Counted from the stretch's first letter, positions 32,650-42,041 are shown. The stretch is 46,888 nt of DNA from Balnearium lithotrophicum (GCF_900182585.1 NZ_FXTM01000016.1:1-46888), one strand, 5' to 3'. Numbers and translations are program-made. The notes: generated by a model from the letters alone, not told the origin.

Positions 32650-33641
32650 TAGTTTTGGGAATAGATACCTCCTGTGATGATACGTCTGTTGCCGTTTACG
32701 ATGCTAAGGAAAACAGGATTTTGAGCAACATTGTCTCTTCTCAGTACGAGTTCCACATCCCCTTTGGAGGGGTTGTTCCCGAGATTGCTGCAAGAAAACA
32801 TGCTGAGAACATAGATGTTGTCTTTGAGGAGGCTCTAAAGGTTGCAGGTGTGGAAGTTAAGGATTTAGAGCTGATAACTGTCACAAGGTTTCCTGGCCTC
32901 CTTCCGGCCCTCCTCGTCGGTTTAACTTTCGGAAAGGGTATCTCTTACTGCTCGGGTCTGCCATTTAAGGGCGTTCACCACATAGAGGCTCACCTCCTAT
33001 CCCCTTTTATAGGAAAGGAGCCTGAGTATCCGTTTTTAGGACTCGTTGTAAGCGGGGGGCACACTCTTTTAGTCCTTGCAGGGGGGCTTGGAAGGTACAG
33101 GGTTGTCGGAAAGACCTTGGACGATGCAGTTGGAGAGGCCTACGATAAGGTTGCAAAGATGCTTAATTTAGGTTATCCAGGAGGTCCCGTAATAGACAGA
33201 ATTTACAGAGAGTTTAAGGGAGACTACCTCCAACTTCCTAAACCAAAGGTCAAGGGGCTCAACTACAGCTTCAGTGGAATAAAGACTGCAGTCAAGAGGT
33301 TAGTTGAGAAGGGGTATCCTAAGGAACAGATTGCTGCTTCGTTTCAGAAAACTGCTGTTGAATACTTAGTTGGAAAGTTAAAAAAGGCCTTAAAAGAGTT
33401 TGGGATAAGAAGAATTGCCGTTTCCGGGGGAGTCTCTGCAAATTCCCTCTTGAGAGAGAAGTTGGAAGAGCTTTCAGAAAAGGGGTACGAGGTTTTACTT
33501 CCCGACCTTTCGTACACATCTGACAATGGTGCAATGGTTGCCTACGTTGGATACAGGAGGTTTCTCCTTGAGGGTGGAGACGAGCTCACAGTCGGAGCTC
33601 TCCCAAGACTCTCGTTAGAGGAAGTAAACGTTGAAGGGTAG
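32646..33641 (+). CDS. tsaD: tRNA threonylcarbamoyladenosine transferase TsaD
   Basis: A 331-residue TsaD/Kae1/Gcp protein, which transfers threonylcarbamoyl from TC-AMP to A37 of ANN-decoding tRNAs. It has LGIDTSCDDTSVAVYD, GGVVPEIAARKHAENI, the metal-binding HxxxH in HHIEAHLLSP (His ~112/116), VVSGGHTLLVL, DDAVGEAYDKVAKMLNLGYPGGP and the closing SYTSDNGAMVAYVG. Length is normal. GTG start overlapping the upstream stop (GTGA), with AGAGG ~7 bases before. TsaB, TsaC and TsaE partners are not in the window. Confidence 0.97.
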   Translation: MIVLGIDTSCDDTSVAVYDAKENRILSNIVSSQYEFHIPFGGVVPEIAARKHAENIDVVFEEALKVAGVEVKDLELITVTRFPGLLPALLVGLTFGKGISYCSGLPFKGVHHIEAHLLSPFIGKEPEYPFLGLVVSGGHTLLVLAGGLGRYRVVGKTLDDAVGEAYDKVAKMLNLGYPGGPVIDRIYREFKGDYLQLPKPKVKGLNYSFSGIKTAVKRLVEKGYPKEQIAASFQKTAVEYLVGKLKKALKEFGIRRIAVSGGVSANSLLREKLEELSEKGYEVLLPDLSYTSDNGAMVAYVGYRRFLLEGGDELTVGALPRLSLEEVNVEG

Positions 33642-34065
33642 CTACTGTCTAATCTTTGAGGTTAAAAGTGACCTAAATGTAGAGGTTAGAAACGGCAGGG
33701 CTTTTCAGTTAAAGAGGGGAATTTACGTTTACTGCGGCTCTGCCTTTGGAAGTGGCGGATTAAAAAGGAGAGTTCTAAGACACATGAAAAAGGATAAGAA
33801 GAGGCACTGGCACATAGATTTTTTAACTACAAAGGATGAAACAGAGTTTATTGGAGTCTGGATATTTGAGGGAAAGAGGTTTGAGTGTAAACTTGCAAAA
33901 GAGGTTTCTGCCGTTGGAGAGGCCGTCTTAGGGTTTGGCTCAACCGACTGTAAATGTGAAAGCCACCTTTTTAAATTAGAGGACGTAAATCCAATTGAGG
34001 AAATTTTTAAAGGACTTGACGGTAAATTTCTAAAACCTGAAGAGGTGGAAAAGTATGGAGTTTAA
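33631..34065 (+). CDS. GIY-YIG/DUF123-family protein
   Basis: A 144-residue DUF123 protein of the GIY-YIG endonuclease-like group: FEVKSDLNVEV, then GIYVYCGSAFGSGGLKRRVLRH (about residues 29-50, the GIY..YxGSA..GLxxRxxRH signature), KRHWHIDFLTTK and DCKCESHLF. Family members contain paired Cys/His residues and are predicted DNA- or RNA-acting nucleases, but biological roles are unproven. TTG start at 33631 inside the tsaD end, with AGAGGAAG 6 bases upstream. It in turn overlaps trpD by 11 bases. Confidence 0.83.
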   Translation: MKGSYCLIFEVKSDLNVEVRNGRAFQLKRGIYVYCGSAFGSGGLKRRVLRHMKKDKKRHWHIDFLTTKDETEFIGVWIFEGKRFECKLAKEVSAVGEAVLGFGSTDCKCESHLFKLEDVNPIEEIFKGLDGKFLKPEEVEKYGV

Positions 34066-35086
34066 AAACCTATTAAACAGGTTAGTTGAGAAGGAAAACT
34101 TAACTGAGAAGGAGAGCTCCAACCTATTCAATCAAATAATGGAAGGGAAACTGACCGACGTTCAGATTGCCGGTATCTTGGTTGCCCTCAGGGCTAAGGG
34201 AGAGACCGTTGATGAGATAGCCGGGGCAACGAGAGTAATGAGGGAAAAGAGCAGAAAGGTTCCTCTCTCAGAGGATTTAAGGAAGAGGTTGGTTGATACC
34301 TGCGGAACGGGAGGGGATTTAAAGGGAACGTTCAACATCTCAACAACTGTTGCTTTAGTCGTTGCATCCTGCGGTGTTCCTGTGGCAAAACACGGAAACA
34401 GGTCAGTTTCAAGTAGGTGCGGAAGTGCAGATATTTTGGAGAGCTTTGGAGTAAAGATAGACCTTGAACCTGAGAAGGTAGCAAGGTGTATTGAGGAGTT
34501 GGGATTTGGATTTATGTTTGCTCCAAAGTTCCACCCTGCAATGGCCTCTGTTGCAAGGCCGAGAAGGGAGTTAGGTATAAGGACAATCTTTAACCTCCTT
34601 GGCCCTATGACAAATCCTGCTGGAGCTCTGAGACAGCTGATGGGAGTTTACAGTGAAAACCTAACCGAGAAGCTCGCAGAGGTTCTTTTAAAACTCGGAA
34701 CGAAGAGGGCCTTTATAGTTCACGGAAAGGACGGAACTGACGAGATAACGATAAGCGACCTGACAAAGGTTACGGAGATAAAGGACGGGGAGATAAAGAG
34801 CTACGTGATTTCTCCAGAGGACTTTGGTTTAAGGAGAGCTCCCTTTTCGGAAATAAAAGGTGGAGAAACGTTGGAGGAGAACAGGGAGATTGTAAGGAGA
34901 ATCCTAACTGGAGAGGAGAAAGGAGCTAAGAGGGACGTAGTGGCCCTTAACTCGGCCTTTGCTCTCCTTGCAGGAGATAGGGTTAAAAGCGTTGAGGAGG
35001 GAATGGAGCTCTCTGTAAGAGCAATGGAGGAAGGAAAACCTTACGAGCTCCTCTGTAGACTTGTTAAGTTGACAAATGAGCTTTAA
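34055..35086 (+). CDS. trpD: Anthranilate phosphoribosyltransferase
   Basis: A 343-residue TrpD that joins anthranilate to PRPP in tryptophan synthesis. It has the PRPP-binding GTGGDLKGTFNIST (~84-97), KHGNRSVSSRCGSADILE (~112-129), FMFAPKFHPAMASVARPRRELG, IFNLLGPMTNPAG and VVHGKDGTDE-type (IVHGKDGTDEIT). Length is normal. It is isolated from other trp genes here, which is common in Aquificota. ATG with AGAGGTGG ~8 bases before. A 36-base spacer with a T-rich stretch follows before ftsY. Confidence 0.97.
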   Translation: MEFKNLLNRLVEKENLTEKESSNLFNQIMEGKLTDVQIAGILVALRAKGETVDEIAGATRVMREKSRKVPLSEDLRKRLVDTCGTGGDLKGTFNISTTVALVVASCGVPVAKHGNRSVSSRCGSADILESFGVKIDLEPEKVARCIEELGFGFMFAPKFHPAMASVARPRRELGIRTIFNLLGPMTNPAGALRQLMGVYSENLTEKLAEVLLKLGTKRAFIVHGKDGTDEITISDLTKVTEIKDGEIKSYVISPEDFGLRRAPFSEIKGGETLEENREIVRRILTGEEKGAKRDVVALNSAFALLAGDRVKSVEEGMELSVRAMEEGKPYELLCRLVKLTNEL

Positions 35087-35122
35087 CATTTAGTTTTTTC
35101 TCAAAACCCTAAGGGAGCTGAA

Positions 35123-36535
35123 ATGTTCAAATTCTTTAAGAGAAAGCCAAAGATTGAAGATGAGCTTAAGGAGAATCCAAACCAGCCTGAGAAGTGGTTA
35201 AAACTTGCAGAGGAGAATGAAAGGAGAGCTCCAGAGGCATTAAAAAATGCCCTTTTATACAGCAACGGTGAACTCATTGAGGAAGTTTCCAAAATATTGA
35301 GAAACTTAGCCCTCTACAGGGAGATAGAGCCATACCTAACTGAAATAGAGGAGAAACTCGGAAAGGATTACAGTTCATTTCTAAAGGGACTAATTGAGGA
35401 GTACAGGGGAAACTTTCAGAAGGCCAGAAACCTGTACGATGTAGCTAAAAACAGTCAGAACGAAAAGCTCTCATTTCTCTCAAACTACCACATTGCAAAT
35501 CTCTACATAAAAGAAGGTCTCTACGACCTTGCCTATAAGGCTCTCAAGGAGATAGAGGATAAGGTTCCAGAGAGCTACTCCTTCGAGTACATGGTTAAAA
35601 AGAGGGAACTTGAAGAGAAGTTAGGGATAGGCGGTTCAAAGATAATAAAGAGCTTTAAAGAGGGACTCAAAAAGACAAGGGATGCCCTTGGCCTTTCCCA
35701 GTTATCCGGCAGGAATGTGGACGAGAGTCTGTTTGAGGAGTTAGAGGAGAGGTTGATTCTTGCAGACGTTGGAGTGAAGACAACCCTCGAGCTTATCGAT
35801 TATCTAAAAAAAGAGGCAAAGAGGAGAAAGATTAAAAAGTCGGATGAGCTTTTGGAGCTCCTAAAGGAGAAAATAAAGGAGATGCTAAGAACCTGCAAAG
35901 GGGAGCTTAATTTAAATGAAAAGCCTTCAGTCATTTTGGTTCTTGGTGTAAACGGCGTTGGAAAGACGACAACAATAGGAAAACTGGCAAAGCAGTTAAA
36001 GGACAAGGAATACTCAGTTGTCCTTGCCGCAGCAGATACCTTTAGAGCTGCAGCAATCGAGCAGTTAGAGGTCTGGGCAGAAAGGGCTGGAGTCAGAATT
36101 GTTAAGGGGCAGGAAGGAACGGACCCTGCAGCTGTTGTCTACGATGCAATTCAGAGTATAAAGGCAAAGGGAGAGGATGTCTTAATCGTCGACACTGCAG
36201 GAAGGCTCCACAACAAGGAAAGGCTCATGAGGGAAATTCACAAGATAAAGAAGGTTATTGGAAGGGAATTTCCCGGTCAGCCTGCAGAGATTTTATTGGT
36301 CTTGGATGCAAATACCGGTCAGAATGCAATCTCACAGGCAAAGGCATTCAAGGAGATAACCGACGTTACAGGAATAGCCCTGACAAAGTTGGATGGAACT
36401 GCAAAGGGGGGAATCGTAATAGCAATCTGCAACGACTTGAAGGTTCCAATTAAGTTTGTAGGAATAGGCGAAAAGATTGAGGACCTGAGAAAGTTTGACC
36501 CGGAGGAGTTTACAGAAGCCCTTTTTTCAGAGTAG
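35123..36535 (+). CDS. ftsY: SRP receptor FtsY with an N-terminal helical-repeat extension
   Basis: A 470-residue FtsY, the membrane-associated GTPase receptor for signal-recognition particle. The NG domain (~170-470) has VLGVNGVGKTTTIGKLA (P-loop, ~275-284), AADTFRAAAIEQLEVWAER, DTAGRLHNKERLM, TKLDGTAKGG and GIGEKIEDLRKFDPEEF. Instead of a typical acidic A-domain, residues ~15-165 form consecutive helical pairs (PEKWLKLAEENERRAPEALK, FLKGLIEEYRGNFQKARNLY, YHIANLYIKEGLYDLAYKAL) that look like TPR repeats. This may replace membrane or translocon contacts. GGGAG lies 5-6 bases before the ATG. The stop converges with a DUF2207 gene 3 bases away. Confidence 0.95.
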   Translation: MFKFFKRKPKIEDELKENPNQPEKWLKLAEENERRAPEALKNALLYSNGELIEEVSKILRNLALYREIEPYLTEIEEKLGKDYSSFLKGLIEEYRGNFQKARNLYDVAKNSQNEKLSFLSNYHIANLYIKEGLYDLAYKALKEIEDKVPESYSFEYMVKKRELEEKLGIGGSKIIKSFKEGLKKTRDALGLSQLSGRNVDESLFEELEERLILADVGVKTTLELIDYLKKEAKRRKIKKSDELLELLKEKIKEMLRTCKGELNLNEKPSVILVLGVNGVGKTTTIGKLAKQLKDKEYSVVLAAADTFRAAAIEQLEVWAERAGVRIVKGQEGTDPAAVVYDAIQSIKAKGEDVLIVDTAGRLHNKERLMREIHKIKKVIGREFPGQPAEILLVLDANTGQNAISQAKAFKEITDVTGIALTKLDGTAKGGIVIAICNDLKVPIKFVGIGEKIEDLRKFDPEEFTEALFSE

Positions 36536-36538
36536 TTT

Positions 36539-38368
36539 CTACCTTGCTCCAGCTCCACCTCCTCCAAAACCTCCTCTGGAGGAGGAAGAAGAGGAGCTTG
36601 TGAGAGCACTGGAAACAGTTGATTTGTAGTCTGAAAAAGAGGTACTCAAACTTACTCTCGTTGAAGTTAACTCCTTTAAGTCAGGAACAGAAATAGAGAG
36701 CTCCCTTAGGGCCTCTTCTACCTTATCTGCAACGTCCAATGCTGTTCCATAGACTAACCATTCCTTCCATATGGAAATGTCCTCAGGTGAATACTTCTTT
36801 ATCATTGCAAGGTCTGACAGGAAATTTTTGAAGGCATCCCACATGAGCTTTTCCCTGTAGAAATCTTCCTTCCACCTTCCAAAAAACTGCGAAGGAAAAA
36901 GAGCAATAGATAGAAGAAAGTTAAAAAGTAGAGCTGCTGAATAGACGTAAACAGGGTAGAAATCAATAAAAAACCTGTCAGAAAGTAAAAACATCTTATT
37001 AACAGCAATTAAGAATATCAGAACAGAAAGGAGAGAAGTATGAATTAGCAAGAATATATTCCAACCTTTCCTATCTAAAACTCTATCTGTTAACTTATGA
37101 TTTTCGTAGCTTAACAGTATGTCAAGATACTTCTTTAAAAGTTCCAACTGAGCAATATTTCTCTCCCTTTTCCACCACTCTATTCTATTCTTAAAGGACT
37201 TTAAATCAAAGTAGTATCTACATTTATCGTCCCTAAATCCGAAAATTTTAAAAAACTCTATAACCTTTCGTTCATAGTCATCAAATTTCTCATTCTCCTT
37301 TAGAATTTCTATAACTAAACTGTTGTAGGATTTCTTAACACTTACGATTCCTCTTCTAATAAAATCTAAAACAGTTGAGAAAAGGGCATTTTCATCACCA
37401 GATAGGGCATCTCTATTAAAAAGAAGGTTAACAACATAAGGCTTTCTTTTAGGATTTGGAACGTAACTTAAAAAACTCGGAACCAAAAACTCCTTTTCCC
37501 TACCAAATTTCAAGTAGAACAAATAGAAGAAAATAGGGTAGAGAAGAACAATTATAAAAAGGAAAGTTTTAAAAACGTCATAAAAAAGTCTTACAGTAAA
37601 AAGTCCTTTATTTGCTTCCAATGTTTTGGTATCTACATCAGTTGTTCTGTAGAAAAATCCGTTAATATCTGTTGGTTTAAGTAACAGTTCCACTCCAACA
37701 ATACTGTTTAACGGTGACAGACCAGTTAAAAAGATTTTATTTCCATTCCTTTTTAAATCCCAGTTTGTAACGTGAGGAAAAACCTCCTTAACCATTCCCC
37801 TTGGGTCATCAATCTCAACAAAAACCTTTCTGTAAAAGATGTGTTTATCTCCCAGTCTAAGATTCAAGTGGAGAAATTTCCCATCAGATTCAATTGGGGG
37901 AAACACCGTATAGAGGAGTCCTAAGTTGTATCTACCAGAGGAAAATCTGTTAGGATTAACCATTCCTACTTCATTCTGTTCAGCAAGTTTTCTAACCAGA
38001 AATTTAGACTGAGGATTTGAAAAACTTCCAAAAATTCTTCCCTTAAAGTCCTTTACATACCAATCGTACAGTCCTTTACTGTAAATAGTTTCATCCAATC
38101 TAATGTAGGGACGGTTTATTTTCTCTCTGTATGTGAGCGGAGCTCTCCAAACTCTGTATAGCATTTGAAATTTCTTGTCCTCTTTTACAAAGTAGGTAAA
38201 ATCTTCAGAAAGGTTAATTTCCTTATCCAGACTTATTACTGCTGAATAATCAGCAAAGATTGAGGAGAAAATTAACCTGAGGTCATTTATTTTTGTTAGG
38301 TAGAAGCTTATAGCAGAAGAGATAGAAAAAAGGATAAGACCAATGATTAGGTATTTCTTTTCTTTCAT
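36539..38368 (-). CDS. DUF2207 membrane protein
   Basis: A 609-residue membrane protein: an N-terminal hydrophobic segment (LIIGLILFSISSAISFYL), an extracytoplasmic beta-rich domain (~45-260; FVKEDKKFQMLYRVWRAP, LHLNLRLGDKHIFYRKVFVEI), a transmembrane helix at ~265-290, a cytoplasmic domain (YVPNPKRKPYVVNLLFNRDALSGDENALFSTVLDF region), two further helices (~430-455 and ~465-490) and a Ser-run/Gly-rich tail ending SRGGFGGGGAGAR. The Ser/Gly tail and layout are typical of DUF2207, which often pairs with LemA. Function unknown. The start follows lemA by 1 base and lacks a good ribosome site, so coupling is likely. Confidence 0.8.
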   Translation of the reverse strand: MKEKKYLIIGLILFSISSAISFYLTKINDLRLIFSSIFADYSAVISLDKEINLSEDFTYFVKEDKKFQMLYRVWRAPLTYREKINRPYIRLDETIYSKGLYDWYVKDFKGRIFGSFSNPQSKFLVRKLAEQNEVGMVNPNRFSSGRYNLGLLYTVFPPIESDGKFLHLNLRLGDKHIFYRKVFVEIDDPRGMVKEVFPHVTNWDLKRNGNKIFLTGLSPLNSIVGVELLLKPTDINGFFYRTTDVDTKTLEANKGLFTVRLFYDVFKTFLFIIVLLYPIFFYLFYLKFGREKEFLVPSFLSYVPNPKRKPYVVNLLFNRDALSGDENALFSTVLDFIRRGIVSVKKSYNSLVIEILKENEKFDDYERKVIEFFKIFGFRDDKCRYYFDLKSFKNRIEWWKRERNIAQLELLKKYLDILLSYENHKLTDRVLDRKGWNIFLLIHTSLLSVLIFLIAVNKMFLLSDRFFIDFYPVYVYSAALLFNFLLSIALFPSQFFGRWKEDFYREKLMWDAFKNFLSDLAMIKKYSPEDISIWKEWLVYGTALDVADKVEEALRELSISVPDLKELTSTRVSLSTSFSDYKSTVSSALTSSSSSSSRGGFGGGGAGAR

Positions 38369-38369
38369 A

Positions 38370-38927
38370 CTACCATTTCAAATTGGGAATTTGATTTATC
38401 CTATCCTCAAACTCTAAGTACTCCATCTTTCTAAATCCAAAAGTTGAGCCAATCAAGTTTGAGGGAAACGTATCAAGCATAGTGTTGAATTCCTGAACGA
38501 TATTGTTATAGGTATACCTGTGCCTTGCAATTTCATCTTCTAACTCATTAATTGAGTTATTAATATCCTTAGCAAGGCTTGAGGTCTTTAGGTCTGGATA
38601 GTTCTCAACAGAAACGAGAATGTTTCCAAGAATTTGCCTCGACTCTCTGTCTAAACTGTCAATATCCCTTGCTGTATTAGCTTTAAAAACAGAACTCCTC
38701 AGTTGAGTAATTCTTTCAAGCGTTTCCTTTTCAAAGGACGCATAGCTTTTAACACTATCAACTAACTGAGTTAATAAATCTAACCTCTTTTTAAGGGCTA
38801 CCTTTATCTGACCTAACGTAGCTTCAGCTCCGTTTTTCAACTTTTGAAATCTGTTGTAGACAGTTATTACATAGAACAAAACAGAAATGAACAGGATTAA
38901 AGCAGCAATAGTTATTAAGGATTTCAT
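38370..38927 (-). CDS. lemA: LemA family protein
   Basis: A 185-residue LemA protein: one N-terminal membrane helix ([20 protein letters not shown]) followed by a long helical bundle with the LemA signature [28 protein letters not shown] and later [21 protein letters not shown]...[11 protein letters not shown]. LemA proteins have an exposed N-terminus in some bacteria; their role is unclear, and they are repeatedly found beside DUF2207 or TPM-domain proteins. AGGA lies 8 bases before the ATG. A 44-base AT-rich gap separates it from the ABC permease, so it may have its own promoter. Confidence 0.93.
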   Translation of the reverse strand: MKSLITIAALILFISVLFYVITVYNRFQKLKNGAEATLGQIKVALKKRLDLLTQLVDSVKSYASFEKETLERITQLRSSVFKANTARDIDSLDRESRQILGNILVSVENYPDLKTSSLAKDINNSINELEDEIARHRYTYNNIVQEFNTMLDTFPSNLIGSTFGFRKMEYLEFEDRINQIPNLKW

Positions 38928-38971
38928 AATTAATTTCCTACATACTGTTTAAACTTGAATTTAATACATCA

Positions 38972-40162
38972 CTACTCCTCCTTCAAAACCTCCTTCGGGT
39001 CTACAGAGAGAGCTCTCACTGCAGGGTAGACTCCCGAAATTAGACCGATTAACAATGAAAGAACTATCGAGAAAAAGGCTTCCTTTAAGGGAATATAAAC
39101 AGGCCAGTGGGCAACCTTCGTTATTCCAAAGACAAGAAGGGCGGAGATGGAAGCTCCCATCAGAGCTCCAACCGACGAAAGAAAGGTAGCCTCGTAGAGA
39201 AACTGGATAAAAATTGCCCCCTTTGTAGCTCCAAAGGCCCTTCTAATCCCTATTTCAACGTACCTCTCGTAGACCGACAGTGTAAGAACTGCAATTATTC
39301 CCAGAGCTCCCGTCCCAAAGGATATGAAAGAGACAATTAGAGACAGCTTTTTAAAAACGTCCATTGCCTGCTTTTGTGTGTTTACCAAGTCCTCGTACTT
39401 GTTGACAGAAAAGTCCTTCTTTTTGTGTCTTTTGAGGAGCAGCCCTTCAACTTCCTTTTTAACTGTGTCAACAAGTTTTGGAGAGTCTGGAAGAACGTAG
39501 ATTCCATCTATGTAGTCAACGTTTGAAATTCTCTTAACGGCAGAACTTATCGGTATATAAACTCTATCGTCCAAGTTTTCTCCACCTAGGTCCGTTCCCT
39601 TCTTTTTAAGAACTCCAACAATTCTGTAGGGAGCATTAAATAGGTAGATAACCTTTCCAACCGGACATGTATTCCCGTAGAGCTCCCTTGCAACACTGTA
39701 TCCCAAGACAGCCCTCTGAGAAATCCCATCAACATCTTCCTTGTTTAAAAACCTTCCACACAGGAGCTCCAAATTGGCAATATTTCTATACTCCGGCCAG
39801 ACACCATAAACAGAGGCACTGTAGGATTTTCCTCCGTAGTGAACGTTGGGAGATACCTTTTTGTAAGGAGAGACGTAGAGGACATCGGGACACTTTTCCT
39901 TGATTGCCTCTGCATCGGATATCTTCAGCGTAGGATAGAACGACAGTTGAATAGTCCTTCCGCCTAAGTTCTTAACATCTCCGGGAAGAACAACTAAAAC
40001 GGATGAGCCCATCTTGCCTATGACAAACTCTACCCTTTTTTTCATTGCAGACGAAATTCCCAACATGAGGGTAAGCGTAAAGACACCAATTGCGATTCCT
40101 ATGATGGAAAGTGAGAACCTCTTTTTATTTTCAGAAGCGTAGGATAGAAGAGCTTTTAACAT
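38972..40162 (-). CDS. ABC transporter permease, MacB/FtsX type (second permease)
   Basis: A 396-residue permease: N-terminal helix (~17-37), a large extracytoplasmic MacB_PCD-like domain (~40-235; GVWPEYRNIANLELLCGRFL, RAVLGYSVARELYGN, PYRIVGVLKKKG) and a C-terminal FtsX core with three helices (~275-300, ~325-355, ~365-385) containing YERYVEIGIRRAFGATKGAI, the ATPase-coupling motif. Length is normal. The start overlaps the preceding permease stop (TAATG). With the ATPase and permease upstream it forms an exporter of the MacB/LolCDE superfamily. Substrate unknown. Confidence 0.9.
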   Translation of the reverse strand: MLKALLSYASENKKRFSLSIIGIAIGVFTLTLMLGISSAMKKRVEFVIGKMGSSVLVVLPGDVKNLGGRTIQLSFYPTLKISDAEAIKEKCPDVLYVSPYKKVSPNVHYGGKSYSASVYGVWPEYRNIANLELLCGRFLNKEDVDGISQRAVLGYSVARELYGNTCPVGKVIYLFNAPYRIVGVLKKKGTDLGGENLDDRVYIPISSAVKRISNVDYIDGIYVLPDSPKLVDTVKKEVEGLLLKRHKKKDFSVNKYEDLVNTQKQAMDVFKKLSLIVSFISFGTGALGIIAVLTLSVYERYVEIGIRRAFGATKGAIFIQFLYEATFLSSVGALMGASISALLVFGITKVAHWPVYIPLKEAFFSIVLSLLIGLISGVYPAVRALSVDPKEVLKEE

Positions 40163-41355
40163 TAAGCCTTCCTCCTGAGAGCTCTAACAGGCTCAAAAGA
40201 GGCCGCCTTTTTTGCAGGAAAGTAGACAGCAAAGAGGCAAACGATAAGGGAGAAGAGAGAGGATATAACAAAGGCTTTTAAAGGGTAGACAACAGGAATG
40301 TTTAAAAGAGGAAGGAGCTTTCCTATTAAGATGTAACCTACAATGACTCCAAAAATTGAGGAAATTACAGATATTAAAACGGCTTCGTAGAGAATCCTGT
40401 AGAGAATCTCTCTCCCTGTTGCTCCTAAAGCCCTTCTCAGTCCAATTTCCCACTGTCTCACCTGTATATTTATATAAAAAATCGACGAAAGGACAAATCC
40501 CCCTATTACTAATGCCGTTGTTGAGGCAATTCCTAAAAACAGAGCAAGAGTCGCAGATAGCATTGATAGAAATTTCTTAACAACGGTCGGTGTTATAACC
40601 ATGAATTCGTCCGGTTTGTGGTGTTTAAGTAGAATCTCTCTCGTTTCAGAAACTATTTTGTTGTAGCTATCCAAATCCAAAACCCTAAACCTGATAATGC
40701 TTATATGCCCGTAGGTCTTTTCGATAACCCTGTCAAAAACGGGAAAAGGAATAAAGACTCTGTTGTCCAAATTGTGGCCGTTCGGAGTCTTTCCCTTCTT
40801 TTTATAAACTCCTACCACTCTAAAAGGGGTTTTTCCAACCAAGAGGGTCTTTCCAACTGGGTTCTGGTTTGGCCATAGAAAATCGCTAACGTCGTGTCCA
40901 ACAACAGCAACCTTTCTCAAATTCTGAAAATCACCCTCGGTAAATCCCCTTCCCTCCTCAACTCTGTAGTCCCAAGAAATTAGCCAGTCTCTACCAACTC
41001 CAAAAACAGAGGAAAACTTTGACTGGGAAAGGCTTGAAACCATAGTCATAGGTTTAACAACTCCGTAGGTCAGCGCAAATATTCCCTCTAATCTCCCAAT
41101 TTCCTTTACATCCTCTAACGTTAAGTTTCTAAAGCCACTCCTTGGACCCTTTTTAACAGAACCGGAAACTATTAAAACAGAATCTGGACCTAACTTCTGA
41201 ATTATTCTGTTAGCAAGTAATGAACTTCCTTCTATTGACGCAACAATTAAAACAACAGAAACGACACCGAAAACTATTCCCGAAATTCCAAAGAGGGTTC
41301 TCAGCCTGTTGTGAACGAGTGAAAGGATGAGCTCCTTTATCAGAAATCTACTCAT
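40162..41355 (-). CDS. ABC transporter permease, MacB/FtsX type (first permease)
   Basis: A 397-residue MacB-like permease paralogous to its neighbour: N-terminal helix (~18-42), extracytoplasmic domain (~45-230; FGVGRDWLISWDYRVEEGRGF, KVAVVGHDVSDFLW, PFRVVGVYKKKGKTPNGHNLD) and FtsX-type helices with QVRQWEIGLRRALGATGREI as the ATPase-coupling helix. Overlap ATGA with the ATPase stop and TAATG with the next permease. Two different permeases suggest a heterodimer rather than the MacB homodimer, as in LolCE or BceB-unlike systems. Confidence 0.9.
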   Translation of the reverse strand: MSRFLIKELILSLVHNRLRTLFGISGIVFGVVSVVLIVASIEGSSLLANRIIQKLGPDSVLIVSGSVKKGPRSGFRNLTLEDVKEIGRLEGIFALTYGVVKPMTMVSSLSQSKFSSVFGVGRDWLISWDYRVEEGRGFTEGDFQNLRKVAVVGHDVSDFLWPNQNPVGKTLLVGKTPFRVVGVYKKKGKTPNGHNLDNRVFIPFPVFDRVIEKTYGHISIIRFRVLDLDSYNKIVSETREILLKHHKPDEFMVITPTVVKKFLSMLSATLALFLGIASTTALVIGGFVLSSIFYINIQVRQWEIGLRRALGATGREILYRILYEAVLISVISSIFGVIVGYILIGKLLPLLNIPVVYPLKAFVISSLFSLIVCLFAVYFPAKKAASFEPVRALRRKA

Positions 41356-42041
41356 CCAACGATGGCTCCATCCTGAATTCTAATGACCCTTTTGGCCTGT
41401 CTTGCCACTTCAGGGTCGTGTGTAACAACCACTACTGTTTTTCCCTCAGAGTTAAGCTCCTTGAAAATCTCAAGAACTGCCCTTCCGGAAGCCGTGTCCA
41501 ACTGTCCTGTCGGTTCATCTGCAAGAATAATCTCTGGAGAGTTAATCAGAGCTCTCGCAATTGCAGTTCTCTGTTTCTGTCCTCCAGAAAGCTCCTCCGG
41601 TTTAAACGAGAGCCTCTCCTCCATTCCCAAACGGCTTAGAAGTTCCTTTGCCCTCTCCTCAGGAGAAACTTTTGAAAAGAGCTCCCTTCTCCTTTCCTTC
41701 GGAAGGTACTCAACCGGTAGGACAACGTTGTCCAAAACGTTGAGGTAGGGAACAAGGTAAAATGCCTGGAAGACAAAGCCTATGTATTCAGCCCTTAGCT
41801 TTGAAAGTTCCTCGTCTGAGAGCTCCAAAACGTTCCTCCCGTCCAAAATGTACTCACCACTTGTAGGCCTGTCCAAACAGCCCAAAATGTACATCAAGGT
41901 TGACTTTCCCGAACCTGAAGGTCCCATTATAGAGACAAACTCCCCCCTCTCTATCGAAAGGTCTATTCCCTTTAAAACCTCAACCTCTAAATCCCCCTGT
42001 CTGTAAACCTTCCTGACGTTACGGAGCTCTATCAGCGCCAT
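41352..42041 (-). CDS. ABC transporter ATP-binding protein, MacB/LolD type
   Basis: A 229-residue ATPase of the MacB/LolD/FtsE group. Walker A GPSGSGKST (~40-48), Q-loop FVFQAFYLVPYLNVLDNVVLP (~90-110), signature LSGGQKQR (~143), Walker B IILADEPTG, D-loop and H-loop VVVVTHDPEVA. The extra x-loop segment (LPKERRRELFSKVSPEERA) is within family variation. ATG 42041 (MALIELRN) is favoured, with AGGA 5 bases upstream. It starts within the msrB 3' end, an overlap of about 23 bases. Powers the two downstream permeases. Confidence 0.93.
   Translation of the reverse strand: MALIELRNVRKVYRQGDLEVEVLKGIDLSIERGEFVSIMGPSGSGKSTLMYILGCLDRPTSGEYILDGRNVLELSDEELSKLRAEYIGFVFQAFYLVPYLNVLDNVVLPVEYLPKERRRELFSKVSPEERAKELLSRLGMEERLSFKPEELSGGQKQRTAIARALINSPEIILADEPTGQLDTASGRAVLEIFKELNSEGKTVVVVTHDPEVARQAKRVIRIQDGAIVG

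Noticed and set aside
35087-35122. T-rich stretch between trpD and ftsY as a terminator
   Set aside because: No stable GC-rich stem precedes it, and the short gap with a good ftsY ribosome site fits continued transcription.
36560-36600. CCTCC/GGAGG inverted repeats just after the ftsY stop
   Set aside because: They arise from the Ser/Gly-rich tail codons of the DUF2207 gene, and no T-run follows on the ftsY strand.
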